Positions 24,410 to 31,285 of a stretch of 64,000 bases of DNA are shown piece by piece; the first letter of the stretch is position 1, and each line of letters starts with the position of its first letter. The position numbers were made by a program, and so were the translations under genes. This DNA is from Microbacterium arborescens. Its GTDB lineage: Bacteria; Actinomycetota; Actinomycetes; Actinomycetales; Microbacteriaceae. A model generated the notes under the pieces. It worked only from the letters and a program-made list of their open reading frames with translations. It did no database searches and had not been told where the DNA came from. Where the stretch lies: NCBI GenBank assembly GCA_003339645.1, contig QNUV01000021.1:1116001-1180000 (forward strand), read 5' to 3'.

Positions 24410-25104
24410 GCGCCGGCGATGACGTCGTGCCGCCGGGTTTCTATCCGGCGACGAGGGAGGAGCTCGCGCACCTTCCGGTGCAGGTTGCCCCCCGGCTGCT
24501 GGGTGGCCTCCTCGAGGTCGTGGTGGATGGGGTGCGGGTCGTCGCTCGGCTGACCGAGGTCGAGGCCTACCACGGACGTGACACGGGCGACCTGCCCGAC
24601 CCCGGATCGCACGCGCGGATGGGACAGACCGCGCGCAACGCCACCATGTGGGGCGAGCCCGGGCATCTGTACGTCTACCTCAGTCACGGCATCCATTCCT
24701 GCGTCAACGTCGTCTGCGGTCCGTCAGGCGTCGCGGGTGGTGTGCTGCTGCGCGCGGCGGAGATCGTCGAGGGCGCGGATGTCGCCCACGGGCGGCGTGC
24801 CGCCGCCCGGACGCACCGCGATCTCGCTCGCGGGCCCGGACGGCTCGGCGAGGCCCTCGGCCTCCGGCATCCGGTGCACGACGGCATCGACGCCGTCGCA
24901 CAGGTCGAGCGGGACGGCGCCGTAGCTCGCCTGCTGCTCCGGGACGTCCCGGAGCCCGACGTTCTGACCGGCCCGCGAGTGGGAGTCGCGGGAATCGCGG
25001 GAACCGACGCGTTCCCGTGGCGGTTCTGGATCGCCGGTGATCCGACGGTCTCGCCTTTCCGGTGGGGTCGCGGCGCCGCCGAGGCAGCGTTGCGCGGCCG
25101 CTGA
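24406..25104 (+). CDS. 3-methyladenine DNA glycosylase (AAG/MPG family)
   Basis: 232 residues. AAG fold signatures: LARRLLGG-type start (here APRLLGGLLEVV), VARLTEVEAYHGRDTGDLPD with the catalytic Glu, GSHARMGQTARNATMWGEPG and HLYVYLSHGIHSCVNVVCG, then GGVLLRAAEIVEG. The enzyme removes alkylated purines to start base excision repair in the cytoplasm. ATG at 24406 overlaps the preceding stop. Its presence at the end of a membrane-protein operon is probably incidental. Ends in front of a strong hairpin. Confidence 0.93.
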   Translation: MSAGDDVVPPGFYPATREELAHLPVQVAPRLLGGLLEVVVDGVRVVARLTEVEAYHGRDTGDLPDPGSHARMGQTARNATMWGEPGHLYVYLSHGIHSCVNVVCGPSGVAGGVLLRAAEIVEGADVAHGRRAAARTHRDLARGPGRLGEALGLRHPVHDGIDAVAQVERDGAVARLLLRDVPEPDVLTGPRVGVAGIAGTDAFPWRFWIAGDPTVSPFRWGRGAAEAALRGR

Positions 25105-25122
25105 CACTCGATCGCCCCGCCG

Positions 25123-25148
25123 CCCCGACACGAATGGTCGTGTCGGGG
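25123..25148. terminator. Hairpin between convergent genes
   Basis: Perfect stem CCCCGACACGA (25123-25133), loop ATGG, TCGTGTCGGGG (25138-25148). It lies between the glycosylase (plus) and the helicase (minus), so it can serve both. Confidence 0.8.
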
Positions 25149-25201
25149 CCGGACACGGCGCCGTTCGCGTCGGTTCGCGGGGCAGGGAGGGGAAGGAGCC
25201 G

Positions 25202-28200
25202 TCAGTCCCAGCGTTCGACGACGGCGAGGTCGCCGGCGACGGCTCCGCCGCGGCGTGCCTCCGCGAGTGTCGCGAGCGCATCCGGGCTGTCGACGAAATG
25301 GAGCGCGCACGGGCCCACCGCCCGCTGCCAATCGTCGGCGAAGGCGCGGATCCGCGGCCCCGACATGCCGAACGCCGAGGGCACCGGCAAGAACTGAGCC
25401 GGGCTCGATCGCGACGCGCGCTTCAGCAGCCATCGCACGATCGGGGTCCGCCCGCCGGCATCTACCTGCAGCAGGAATCGCGGCGTCCGCACCGGACCGA
25501 GCAGCTCCGCCATCGCTCCGGCGAAGGCGTGCTGCTCGGCGAGAGAGGCGTTCCGCATGTGCAGCTCGAACTGCTGGATGCCGCCGGCACCCGCCGGTCG
25601 CTCGACGATCACCTCGGCTGCCGCGGCCTCGCTCAGGCGCCCGGAACGCTGCAATGCGGCCACGACGACGCCCGCGATGCGGCGGTACAGCTCCGGCGCT
25701 TCGGCATGCGCACGCCGGGAGCGCCACCAGGCGCGGGCGATCGGCATGCCCACGGCGAGGGCGGTGACCAGCCCCGCCGCTCCGGCCGCGAGCTCCGCGA
25801 ATCCCGCCGCGCCCGCGCCGCCCGCGCCGCCCGCCGCGCCCGCGCCGCCCGCGATCATGAGAGCGAGCGACGCCGTGGTGACGACGCCTGCGGCGGCGGT
25901 TCCGGCTCCGAGCGCGGCATCCGCTCGTCCCCGCGTCCGGAACGTCGGCTCGCCCCTGCGCGGCGCGACGGTCGCGTCGATCGACTCCCGGTCGAGGTAG
26001 TCCTCGCCGACGCGCCACAGCGCGCGCGTGCGCTCGCGCGCCTCGACCACCGTCAGCGCATCGAGGTCGTGCGCCGCGGGGCGGCCCGACGCGAGCAGGC
26101 GGCGCTGATGGGCCGTCAGCACACCGGGGAGGCCGCGGATGATGCGACGAGGATCGTCGCGGTGCACACCCCAGAGGCGCTCGTGCTTGCGCCGCAGCCG
26201 CGACAGGTCGGGGGACGCGTCGATCGGCGACGACGGCGGCAACATCGCCGTCACGGTCCAGATGTGCGCGACCTTCTCCGGCCAGCCCGGATCCAGCCGC
26301 AGCGCGCGCCCGCGCAACTGCTGGGTCGCGGGTGCTGTCGCCACCGACGACAGGTCGATGAGCGTGTTGACGGCCGGGCAGTCCCACCCCTCGCCGAAGA
26401 GCCCGCGCGTTCCGACGATGACGTCGAGTTCGCCGCGCGCCAACAGGATCGAGGCGGCGCGGACGAAACCCGCGGCGCCGACACCCGATGCCGAGATCTC
26501 GGACACGCCCGGATCGTCGGGCACCGCGACTACCGCGATCGTCGGCGGCGATCCGCTCTCGGGGGCGAGAGCGGCCGCCCACGCCGCGGACAACGCCTCG
26601 ACGTGACGCGTCGCGATGCGCGTCGTCGATCCGGTGACCAGGGCGCAGCGCAGGTCGGCGGTCGCGGCATCCGTCGCGAGGACGTCGAAGGTCCGCACCG
26701 CGCCCGCCCGCCCGATCAGTCCGCCATGGCGGTTGCCGTGCTCGCTGAAGTCCGAGACGACGAGGGCGCGCAGACGCGAGCCGACCCGGTCTCGTTCGAG
26801 CCGTAGGATGTCGCAGACTGCTCGGTCCTTCGACAGCGACGATGCCAGCATCGTGTCGATCGGATCGCGCGTGCGGCGCAGGCCCCGGTCGGTCAGCGAG
26901 AAACCGAAGTCGGCGAGGGTCGCCCGGATCCGCTCCCACCGTTCCCGGGCGGCCGGATCGGGGAGGATGCGGTCGAGCGCGAACCGCCCCAGGAGCCGCA
27001 GCGACTCCTCGGTCGTCGGCGTGCGCTGCGCCGCGGCCGGAAGGCGCTCGACGAGCGGATGATCGGGATGGACGGTCGCGAGCATCGCCGCGGCAGCCTC
27101 GGATCCGGCGAAGTCGTCGGCGAACGCGCGCGACAGCCGGACGTCCACGCGGTCGTTCCGCGCACCGCGCGCGGGCGGGGCGGGAGGCGGTACGAGGGGC
27201 GCAGCTGCCATGCCGCCGCCGCCCGCGCCTGCGTCATCTGCGTCGGATGCCGCGTCGCCGACAGCATCCGGCGTCGGTTGCAGCATCCTCACGAGGTGAT
27301 CGGCGCCGTCGCCGTGCGCGAGGGTCGAGCGGAGGAGCAGCCCGAGGCCCATCGCTGCTCCCGAGAGGAATGCGAGCTCGTCGGACGTCGGCTCGACGAA
27401 TCGTACGAGCTCGCGGAAGGGGGCGAGGTTGCCCTCGCGGACGACCGCGGGGATCGGAACCTCGTAGTCGACGTTTCCCAGAAGCGACGTGTAGTTGTCG
27501 TAGGCGTCGCCGTCGTCGGCAGAGGGGAGCGTGGCGGTCAGGCCGATGACGAGCGGGGAACGTCCGGCCGCGCGCAGCCGTGCCACGAGCGCCGCGACCA
27601 CGAGCGCCCAATGGTCGAGCAGATGATGGCACTCGTCGAGCACGACCGTGTCGACGCCGTGATCGACGAGGCGCTCGATCAGCGCGCGAGCATTCGGATG
27701 CAGCGCGCGCGACAGCGCATCCGGGTCCTCCTGAGCGATGCGGCGTCGCAGTGTGCGGGAACGCCGCGCGATGCCGGCTGCGTACGCGCGGCGGTTGCCC
27801 GAGCGGAGAGCGTCGAGCCAGGCGGATGCCGCATCCGTCGACCGGCCGTCGCTCTCGAGCTCGAGCCGCCAGCGCTCGTGCGCCAGCGCGGCGAGGGGAT
27901 TCTCGCCGTCGAGCATGCTCAGCGACTGGTAGGTCAGGGCGGTCAGCTCGCTCGGGGCCTCGCCGGCGGTCGAGACATCGGCGGCGTCCGGCGCCAGGCG
28001 CCGCGCCTCGGCGGCCCATTGCTCGCGAATCGTGATCGTCGGGGCGAGGACGAGCGTCCGCGTCCCGCGTCGCATCGCGAGCAGGAGGCCGAGAAGCGTC
28101 TTGCCCGAGCCCGGCGGCGCGACGATGTGCAGCGGCCCGGGGCCGGAGGCGTCCACGTGTTCGAGTGCATCAGCCTGGTAGTGCCGCAGCCGGCCCTCGA

Positions 28201-28240
28201 ACCGCCATCGCCCGAGGGGAACATCGGCCTCCGGCGACAT
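25202..28240 (-). CDS. DEAH-box superfamily 2 helicase with hydrophobic insert
   Basis: 1012 residues. N-terminal helicase half: RHYQADALEHV (Q-like motif), Walker A APPGSGKTLLG, DECHH as the DEAH box, LTATLP as motif III. C-terminal half: GTRGLFGEGWDCPAVNTLID and QQLRGRALRLDPG as motifs V and VI, as in UvrB/RAD25-like enzymes. After about residue 775 there is a non-helicase region whose first part (about 785-840) is Gly/Ala-rich and hydrophobic (VVTTASLALMIAGGAGAAGG and AAGLVTALAVGMPIARAWW), possibly two membrane passes, followed by a mixed domain of about 170 residues. Role unknown. Upstream CATACT-N6-ATG hints at a leaderless start. Confidence 0.85.
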   Translation of the reverse strand: MSPEADVPLGRWRFEGRLRHYQADALEHVDASGPGPLHIVAPPGSGKTLLGLLLAMRRGTRTLVLAPTITIREQWAAEARRLAPDAADVSTAGEAPSELTALTYQSLSMLDGENPLAALAHERWRLELESDGRSTDAASAWLDALRSGNRRAYAAGIARRSRTLRRRIAQEDPDALSRALHPNARALIERLVDHGVDTVVLDECHHLLDHWALVVAALVARLRAAGRSPLVIGLTATLPSADDGDAYDNYTSLLGNVDYEVPIPAVVREGNLAPFRELVRFVEPTSDELAFLSGAAMGLGLLLRSTLAHGDGADHLVRMLQPTPDAVGDAASDADDAGAGGGGMAAAPLVPPPAPPARGARNDRVDVRLSRAFADDFAGSEAAAAMLATVHPDHPLVERLPAAAQRTPTTEESLRLLGRFALDRILPDPAARERWERIRATLADFGFSLTDRGLRRTRDPIDTMLASSLSKDRAVCDILRLERDRVGSRLRALVVSDFSEHGNRHGGLIGRAGAVRTFDVLATDAATADLRCALVTGSTTRIATRHVEALSAAWAAALAPESGSPPTIAVVAVPDDPGVSEISASGVGAAGFVRAASILLARGELDVIVGTRGLFGEGWDCPAVNTLIDLSSVATAPATQQLRGRALRLDPGWPEKVAHIWTVTAMLPPSSPIDASPDLSRLRRKHERLWGVHRDDPRRIIRGLPGVLTAHQRRLLASGRPAAHDLDALTVVEARERTRALWRVGEDYLDRESIDATVAPRRGEPTFRTRGRADAALGAGTAAAGVVTTASLALMIAGGAGAAGGAGGAGAAGFAELAAGAAGLVTALAVGMPIARAWWRSRRAHAEAPELYRRIAGVVVAALQRSGRLSEAAAAEVIVERPAGAGGIQQFELHMRNASLAEQHAFAGAMAELLGPVRTPRFLLQVDAGGRTPIVRWLLKRASRSSPAQFLPVPSAFGMSGPRIRAFADDWQRAVGPCALHFVDSPDALATLAEARRGGAVAGDLAVVERWD

Positions 28241-28326
28241 AGCGGCAGTATGTCAGACGGCACCGACGCGGCATCCCGGGCAGCCGGCGGCCCCGACCGC
28301 GGTCAAGGCGACACGCCGTCGCGTGC

Positions 28327-28332
28327 TAGACT
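28327..28332 (+). promoter_or_regulatory. -10 element of the rpmB operon
   Basis: TAGACT, with a weak -35 (TCAAGG, 28303-28308) 18 bases upstream. The coding start is about 140 bases away, leaving room for the structured leader at 28340-28422. Confidence 0.55.
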
Positions 28333-28339
28333 GACTGTT

Positions 28340-28422
28340 TGTCTGCGCGCACTCCAGCACGCAGTACGTACCCACTCCCCATCACAGGCCCGAAACGGCC
28401 GGGTGGAGCGCGGGTGCAGACA
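28340..28422 (+). ncRNA. Structured 5' leader of rpmB-rpmG-rpsN
   Basis: The outer ends pair: TGTCTGC (28340-28346) with GCAGACA (28416-28422), and CTCCA (28352-28356) with TGGAG (28404-28408) extends the helix after an internal loop; further short GC helices can form inside (GGCC-GAAAC-GGCC type). A leader of this length before a ribosomal protein operon is usual for autogenous control by one of the encoded proteins. I cannot match it with certainty to a named RNA family. Confidence 0.55.
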
Positions 28423-28472
28423 AGGGATCTTGGGTGGCACCGTCCGGTGTCACGGTACTAAGGAGAATCACT

Positions 28473-28709
28473 ATGGCAGCAGTGTGCCAGGTGACCGGAG
28501 CAGTTCCCGGCTTCGGTCACAACATCTCGCACTCGCACCGCCGGACGAAGCGCCGCTTCGACCCGAACGTGCAGAAGAAGACCTACTACGTTCCTTCGCT
28601 CGGTCGCAAGATCACGCTGAACGTGTCGGCTAAGGGCATCAAGGTCATCGACGCCCGCGGCATCGAGTCGGTCGTGAAGGACCTGATCGCGAAGGGTGTG
28701 AAGCTCTAA
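28473..28709 (+). CDS. rpmB: Ribosomal protein bL28
   Basis: 78 residues: [40 protein letters not shown] and [19 protein letters not shown] are standard L28. Only one cysteine is present, so this is the form without zinc-binding CxxC pairs. AAGGAG lies before the ATG. The stop overlaps the rpmG start (TAATG). Confidence 0.97.
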   Translation: MAAVCQVTGAVPGFGHNISHSHRRTKRRFDPNVQKKTYYVPSLGRKITLNVSAKGIKVIDARGIESVVKDLIAKGVKL

Positions 28710-28879
28710 TGGCGAAGAAGGCTCAGGACGTCCGTCCGATCATCAAGCTCCGTTCGACCGCCGGTACGGGGTACACCTATGTGACGCGCAAGAACCGTCG
28801 CAACAACCCCGACCGCATCGTGCTGAAGAAGTACGACCCGGTGATCCGCAAGCACGTCGAATTCCGAGAGGAGCGCTGA
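28709..28879 (+). CDS. rpmG: Ribosomal protein bL33
   Basis: 56 residues: [39 protein letters not shown] and [17 protein letters not shown]. It has no cysteine at all, so it is the zinc-free (C-minus) paralog. It begins on the last base of the rpmB stop and is followed by rpsN after four bases. Confidence 0.97.
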   Translation: MAKKAQDVRPIIKLRSTAGTGYTYVTRKNRRNNPDRIVLKKYDPVIRKHVEFREER

Positions 28880-28883
28880 TCTC

Positions 28884-29189
28884 ATGGCTAAGAAGAGCAA
28901 GATCGCGCGCAACAACCAGCGTGAAGAGGTCGTCGCCCGCTACGCCGAGAAGCGTGCCGAGCTGAAGAAGACCCTCGTCGACCCGAACGCGACCGACGAG
29001 GCCCGCGAGGCCGCCCGCGTCGGCCTGCAGAAGCTCCCGCGCAACGCGTCGCCGGTTCGCGTCCGCAAGCGCGACGCGATCGACGGTCGCCCCCGTGGCC
29101 ACCTCTCGAAGTTCGGCATCTCGCGCGTCCGCTTCCGCGACATGGCACACAAGGGCGAGCTGCCCGGTGTGACCAAGTCGAGCTGGTAA
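28884..29189 (+). CDS. rpsN: Ribosomal protein uS14, zinc-free type
   Basis: 101 residues ([60 protein letters not shown]). The length of 101 and the absence of the CxxC-x12-CxxC zinc site mark the long C-minus form. In mycobacteria and streptomycetes such C-minus L28/L33/S14 sets are Zur-controlled and replace zinc-containing versions under zinc shortage; whether this set is conditional or the only copy cannot be told from the window. Ends in a strong terminator. Confidence 0.97.
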   Translation: MAKKSKIARNNQREEVVARYAEKRAELKKTLVDPNATDEAREAARVGLQKLPRNASPVRVRKRDAIDGRPRGHLSKFGISRVRFRDMAHKGELPGVTKSSW

Positions 29190-29209
29190 GCGGCCTGCAA
29201 CACAGCGCC

Positions 29210-29245
29210 GAAGCCCCCGCCCCGATTCGTCGGGACGGGGGCTTC
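29210..29245 (+). terminator. Terminator of the rpmB-rpmG-rpsN operon
   Basis: Stem GAAGCCCCCG-CCCGA with TCGGG-CGGGGGCTTC, loop TTCG (29226-29229), 16-base arms with one mismatch, starting 20 bases after the rpsN stop. Confidence 0.85.
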
Positions 29246-29291
29246 GTCGTTCCCACCGCCTGCGCTCGGGACGGGTATGCGCGGCAACGGC

Positions 29292-29297
29292 TACGGT
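29292..29297 (+). promoter_or_regulatory. -10 element, probable leaderless start of the 29304 gene
   Basis: TACGGT ends 6 bases before the ATG at 29304, with no proper ribosome site. Confidence 0.4.
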
Positions 29298-29303
29298 CGG
29301 AGC

Positions 29304-29450
29304 ATGGACATCAGCTCGATGATCATGGGTGGCGCGATCGCGTCGGTGATGTGGATCGTCTTCGTGCCCTGGTCGAAGCTCCGGCGGTTGCGAGAGCTCG
29401 ACGAACGCACCGAGCTCGACGAACGCACCGAGCGCGCGGACGGAGACTGA
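29304..29450 (+). CDS. Small predicted membrane protein (48 residues)
   Basis: MDISSMIMGGAIASVMWIVF leads into VPWSKLRRLREL: one membrane helix followed by a positively charged cytoplasmic tail with an exact repeat, ELDERTELDERTER. The start is supported by TACGGT-N6-ATG. It ends two bases before the esterase gene, so the pair is probably co-transcribed. No recognised family. Confidence 0.5.
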   Translation: MDISSMIMGGAIASVMWIVFVPWSKLRRLRELDERTELDERTERADGD

Positions 29451-29452
29451 CC

Positions 29453-30559
29453 ATGCCGTTGGATCCCTTCTTCGCGGAGCGGCTGCGCATGCACCGGCGC
29501 TACCTCCTGCGGCAGGCCTGGCGATCGGTCACGTCCGCGGTGGCCGATCGGATGCCGCGAACCCCGCGATCCCCCGCCGCAGAGGGCGTACCGGGAACCG
29601 CCCCCACCCCAGCCCCCAGCCCGGCCCCCACGCCCACCCCCGCGAAGCCCGCGGGGAAGCGCCCGCTCACGCCGCGCGAGCGTCACCGCAAGGCCGCGCT
29701 CGCCTGGGACCGCCAGGAGCTCCGGACGGTCGGCACACCGGGCCCCGAGATCGCCACGTCCGAGCACGTCGTCCCGGTGCCCGGCTACCCCGACGTGCGT
29801 GTGCGGGTCTACCGCCCCACCACGCTTGTTGCGGGCGAGCCCGCCCCCGCGTGCCTCGTGATCGGCGGTGGCGCTTTCCGAATCGGCGGCATCGACTACC
29901 CGACGGCGGATGCCGCGTGCCGGCGCCGTGCCGAGGCATCCGGTGTCGTTCTCGTCGCGGTCGACTACTCGCTGGCGCCCGAGCACCGCTATCCGACCCA
30001 GATCGAGCAGGCGTACGCGGCGTGGCAGTGGCTCCACGACGAGGCGGAGGCGCTCGGCATCGATCCGGACCGGGTGGGCATCTCGGGGTCGTCGGCGGGT
30101 GGCAACATCGCCGCCGTCCTGACGCTCATGAACCGCGATCGGGCGCGCCTCCCCGTCGCCGTGCAGATCCTCGAGGTGCCGGTGACCGACCTCACGGGGA
30201 GGTTCATCGATCTGCGCGCGACCTACGCCCTCGGCATCCCCGCGTTCATCGCCGTGCGCGAGCTCGTCTCGGTCGCCCGCACGTATCTCGGCGACCGCTC
30301 GCGGGCGCGCGAGTCCTATGCTTCGCCGATGCGTGCCGATTCGCTCGCCGACCTTCCGCCGGCGGTGATCCTGACGGCGGAGTACGACCCGCTGCGCAGC
30401 GACGGAGCGGCCTACGCCGCCAAGCTGCGCCGCGCCGGGGTGGAGGCGAGCGCGACCCGGTACCTCGGGGTCACGCATGACACCCCGATCTTCGTCGGAG
30501 CGCTTCCCGCGGCGCGCCGGTGGGAGGCCGAGGTCGTCGCAGCACTGCGCCGGATCTGA
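29453..30559 (+). CDS. Alpha/beta hydrolase, HSL-type esterase
   Basis: 368 residues. Residues about 50-70 are a Pro/Ala/Thr linker. The esterase core has the oxyanion stretch CLVIGGGAFRIGGIDYPTAD (HGGG degenerated to GGGA), DYSLAPEHRYPTQIEQAYAA, nucleophile GSSAGGN (the usual GDSAGG with D changed to S), catalytic Asp in EYDPLRSDG and His in VTHDTP. This is the hormone-sensitive-lipase family, which hydrolyses short-chain esters. No signal peptide, so cytoplasmic. Natural substrate unknown. Confidence 0.88.
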   Translation: MPLDPFFAERLRMHRRYLLRQAWRSVTSAVADRMPRTPRSPAAEGVPGTAPTPAPSPAPTPTPAKPAGKRPLTPRERHRKAALAWDRQELRTVGTPGPEIATSEHVVPVPGYPDVRVRVYRPTTLVAGEPAPACLVIGGGAFRIGGIDYPTADAACRRRAEASGVVLVAVDYSLAPEHRYPTQIEQAYAAWQWLHDEAEALGIDPDRVGISGSSAGGNIAAVLTLMNRDRARLPVAVQILEVPVTDLTGRFIDLRATYALGIPAFIAVRELVSVARTYLGDRSRARESYASPMRADSLADLPPAVILTAEYDPLRSDGAAYAAKLRRAGVEASATRYLGVTHDTPIFVGALPAARRWEAEVVAALRRI

Positions 30560-30660
30560 CCGTCGCGCCGACCCCGGCGACCCCGCGCGGACGTCACATT
30601 GGTCCCACGCGCCTCGAAAACCGGCGACACGCCGGGTGAAAGCGCCCCCGGATGCCGGCA

Positions 30661-30693
30661 AATCCGCGAAATTCCGCGGAATCCGCGTATATT
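30661..30693 (+). promoter_or_regulatory. hup promoter with palindromic operator candidate
   Basis: TATATT at 30688-30693 is a clear -10 hexamer. Directly upstream is the 12-base palindrome ATTCCGCGGAAT (30671-30682), flanked by direct repeats AATCCGCG (30661-30668 and 30680-30687). The palindrome occupies the -35 to -10 spacer, the place for a repressor or for HU autoregulation. The leader to the HU ATG is then about 92 bases. Confidence 0.5.
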
Positions 30694-30791
30694 CGGGACC
30701 GGTCGAACGACCAACCGCGGGACGCGAGTCCCCGGGAACCACCCACGCTGTCGGCGGCGCGTCCGTCGTCCGCCGTCTGGAGGACAACCCT

Positions 30792-31079
30792 ATGGCTGAC
30801 AAGTCCATCACCAAGACCGAGCTCGTCGCGAGCATCGCCAGCGCCACCGGTCAGAGCCAGGCCGCCGTCTCGGGCGTGCTCGACTCGCTCTTCACGACCG
30901 TCTCCGAGGCCGTCGCCAAGGGCAGCAAGGTCTCGATCCCGGGCTGGATCGCCTTCGAGCAGGTCGACACCGCCGCTCGCACCGGCCGCAACCCGCAGAC
31001 CGGCGAGGAGATCAAGATCGCCGCGGGCAAGCGCGTCAAGGTGACCGCCGGCTCGAAGCTGAAGGCCGCCGTCAAGTAA
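30792..31079 (+). CDS. hup: HU-family DNA-binding protein
   Basis: 95 residues: MADKSITKTELVASIASATG, GVLDSLFTTVSEAVAKGSKV, SIPGWIAFEQVDTAARTGRN, PQTGEEIKIAAGKRVKVTAG. This is a standard HU without the long Lys/Ala tail that some actinobacterial HupB carry. GGAGGA lies before the ATG. It bends and packs the nucleoid. Followed by a strong terminator. Confidence 0.97.
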   Translation: MADKSITKTELVASIASATGQSQAAVSGVLDSLFTTVSEAVAKGSKVSIPGWIAFEQVDTAARTGRNPQTGEEIKIAAGKRVKVTAGSKLKAAVK

Positions 31080-31094
31080 TCGACGACGATTCAC

Positions 31095-31126
31095 CGGAGG
31101 GGGATGCCGTACGGCATCCCCCTCCG
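31095..31126 (+). terminator. hup terminator
   Basis: Perfect 15-base stem CGGAGGGGGATGCCG (31095-31109), loop TA, and its complement to 31126, beginning 16 bases after the hup stop. Confidence 0.9.
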
Positions 31127-31161
31127 TCGTCCCCGCCCCGCCCCCGCCCCGCCTCGCTTCT

Positions 31162-31218
31162 CGAGGTCCCACTTGAGCCGGAAACCCGGCCGACATACCC
31201 GGCCCGAATGGGACCTCG
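31162..31218. repeat. 57-bp intergenic palindrome
   Basis: Arms CGAGGTCCCA (31162-31171) and TGGGACCTCG (31209-31218) are exact complements; a shorter inner pair (GCCGG with CCGGC) lies between. It sits between the hup terminator and the copD-ctaG promoter. Layout resembles the 62-bp elements at 57581 but with unrelated arms. Confidence 0.6.
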
Positions 31219-31273
31219 CGGCTCAGCCGCTGAGGGGCTGAGGGGCTGAGAGGCCCGGGGCGCCCGGCCGCCG

Positions 31274-31279
31274 TAGGCT
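31274..31279 (+). promoter_or_regulatory. -10 element, probable leaderless start of copD-ctaG
   Basis: TAGGCT ends 6 bases before the GTG at 31286; no separate ribosome site. Confidence 0.5.
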
Positions 31280-31285
31280 GGTGGG

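Noticed and set aside
25037-26806. Plus-strand frame of about 590 codons opposite the helicase
   Set aside because: The minus strand carries recognisable helicase motifs through the whole stretch; the plus frame has none.
30477-30791. N-terminal extension of HU by 105 codons
   Set aside because: HU starts at MADKS with a GGAGGA site; the upstream part covers the end of the esterase gene and the hup promoter.
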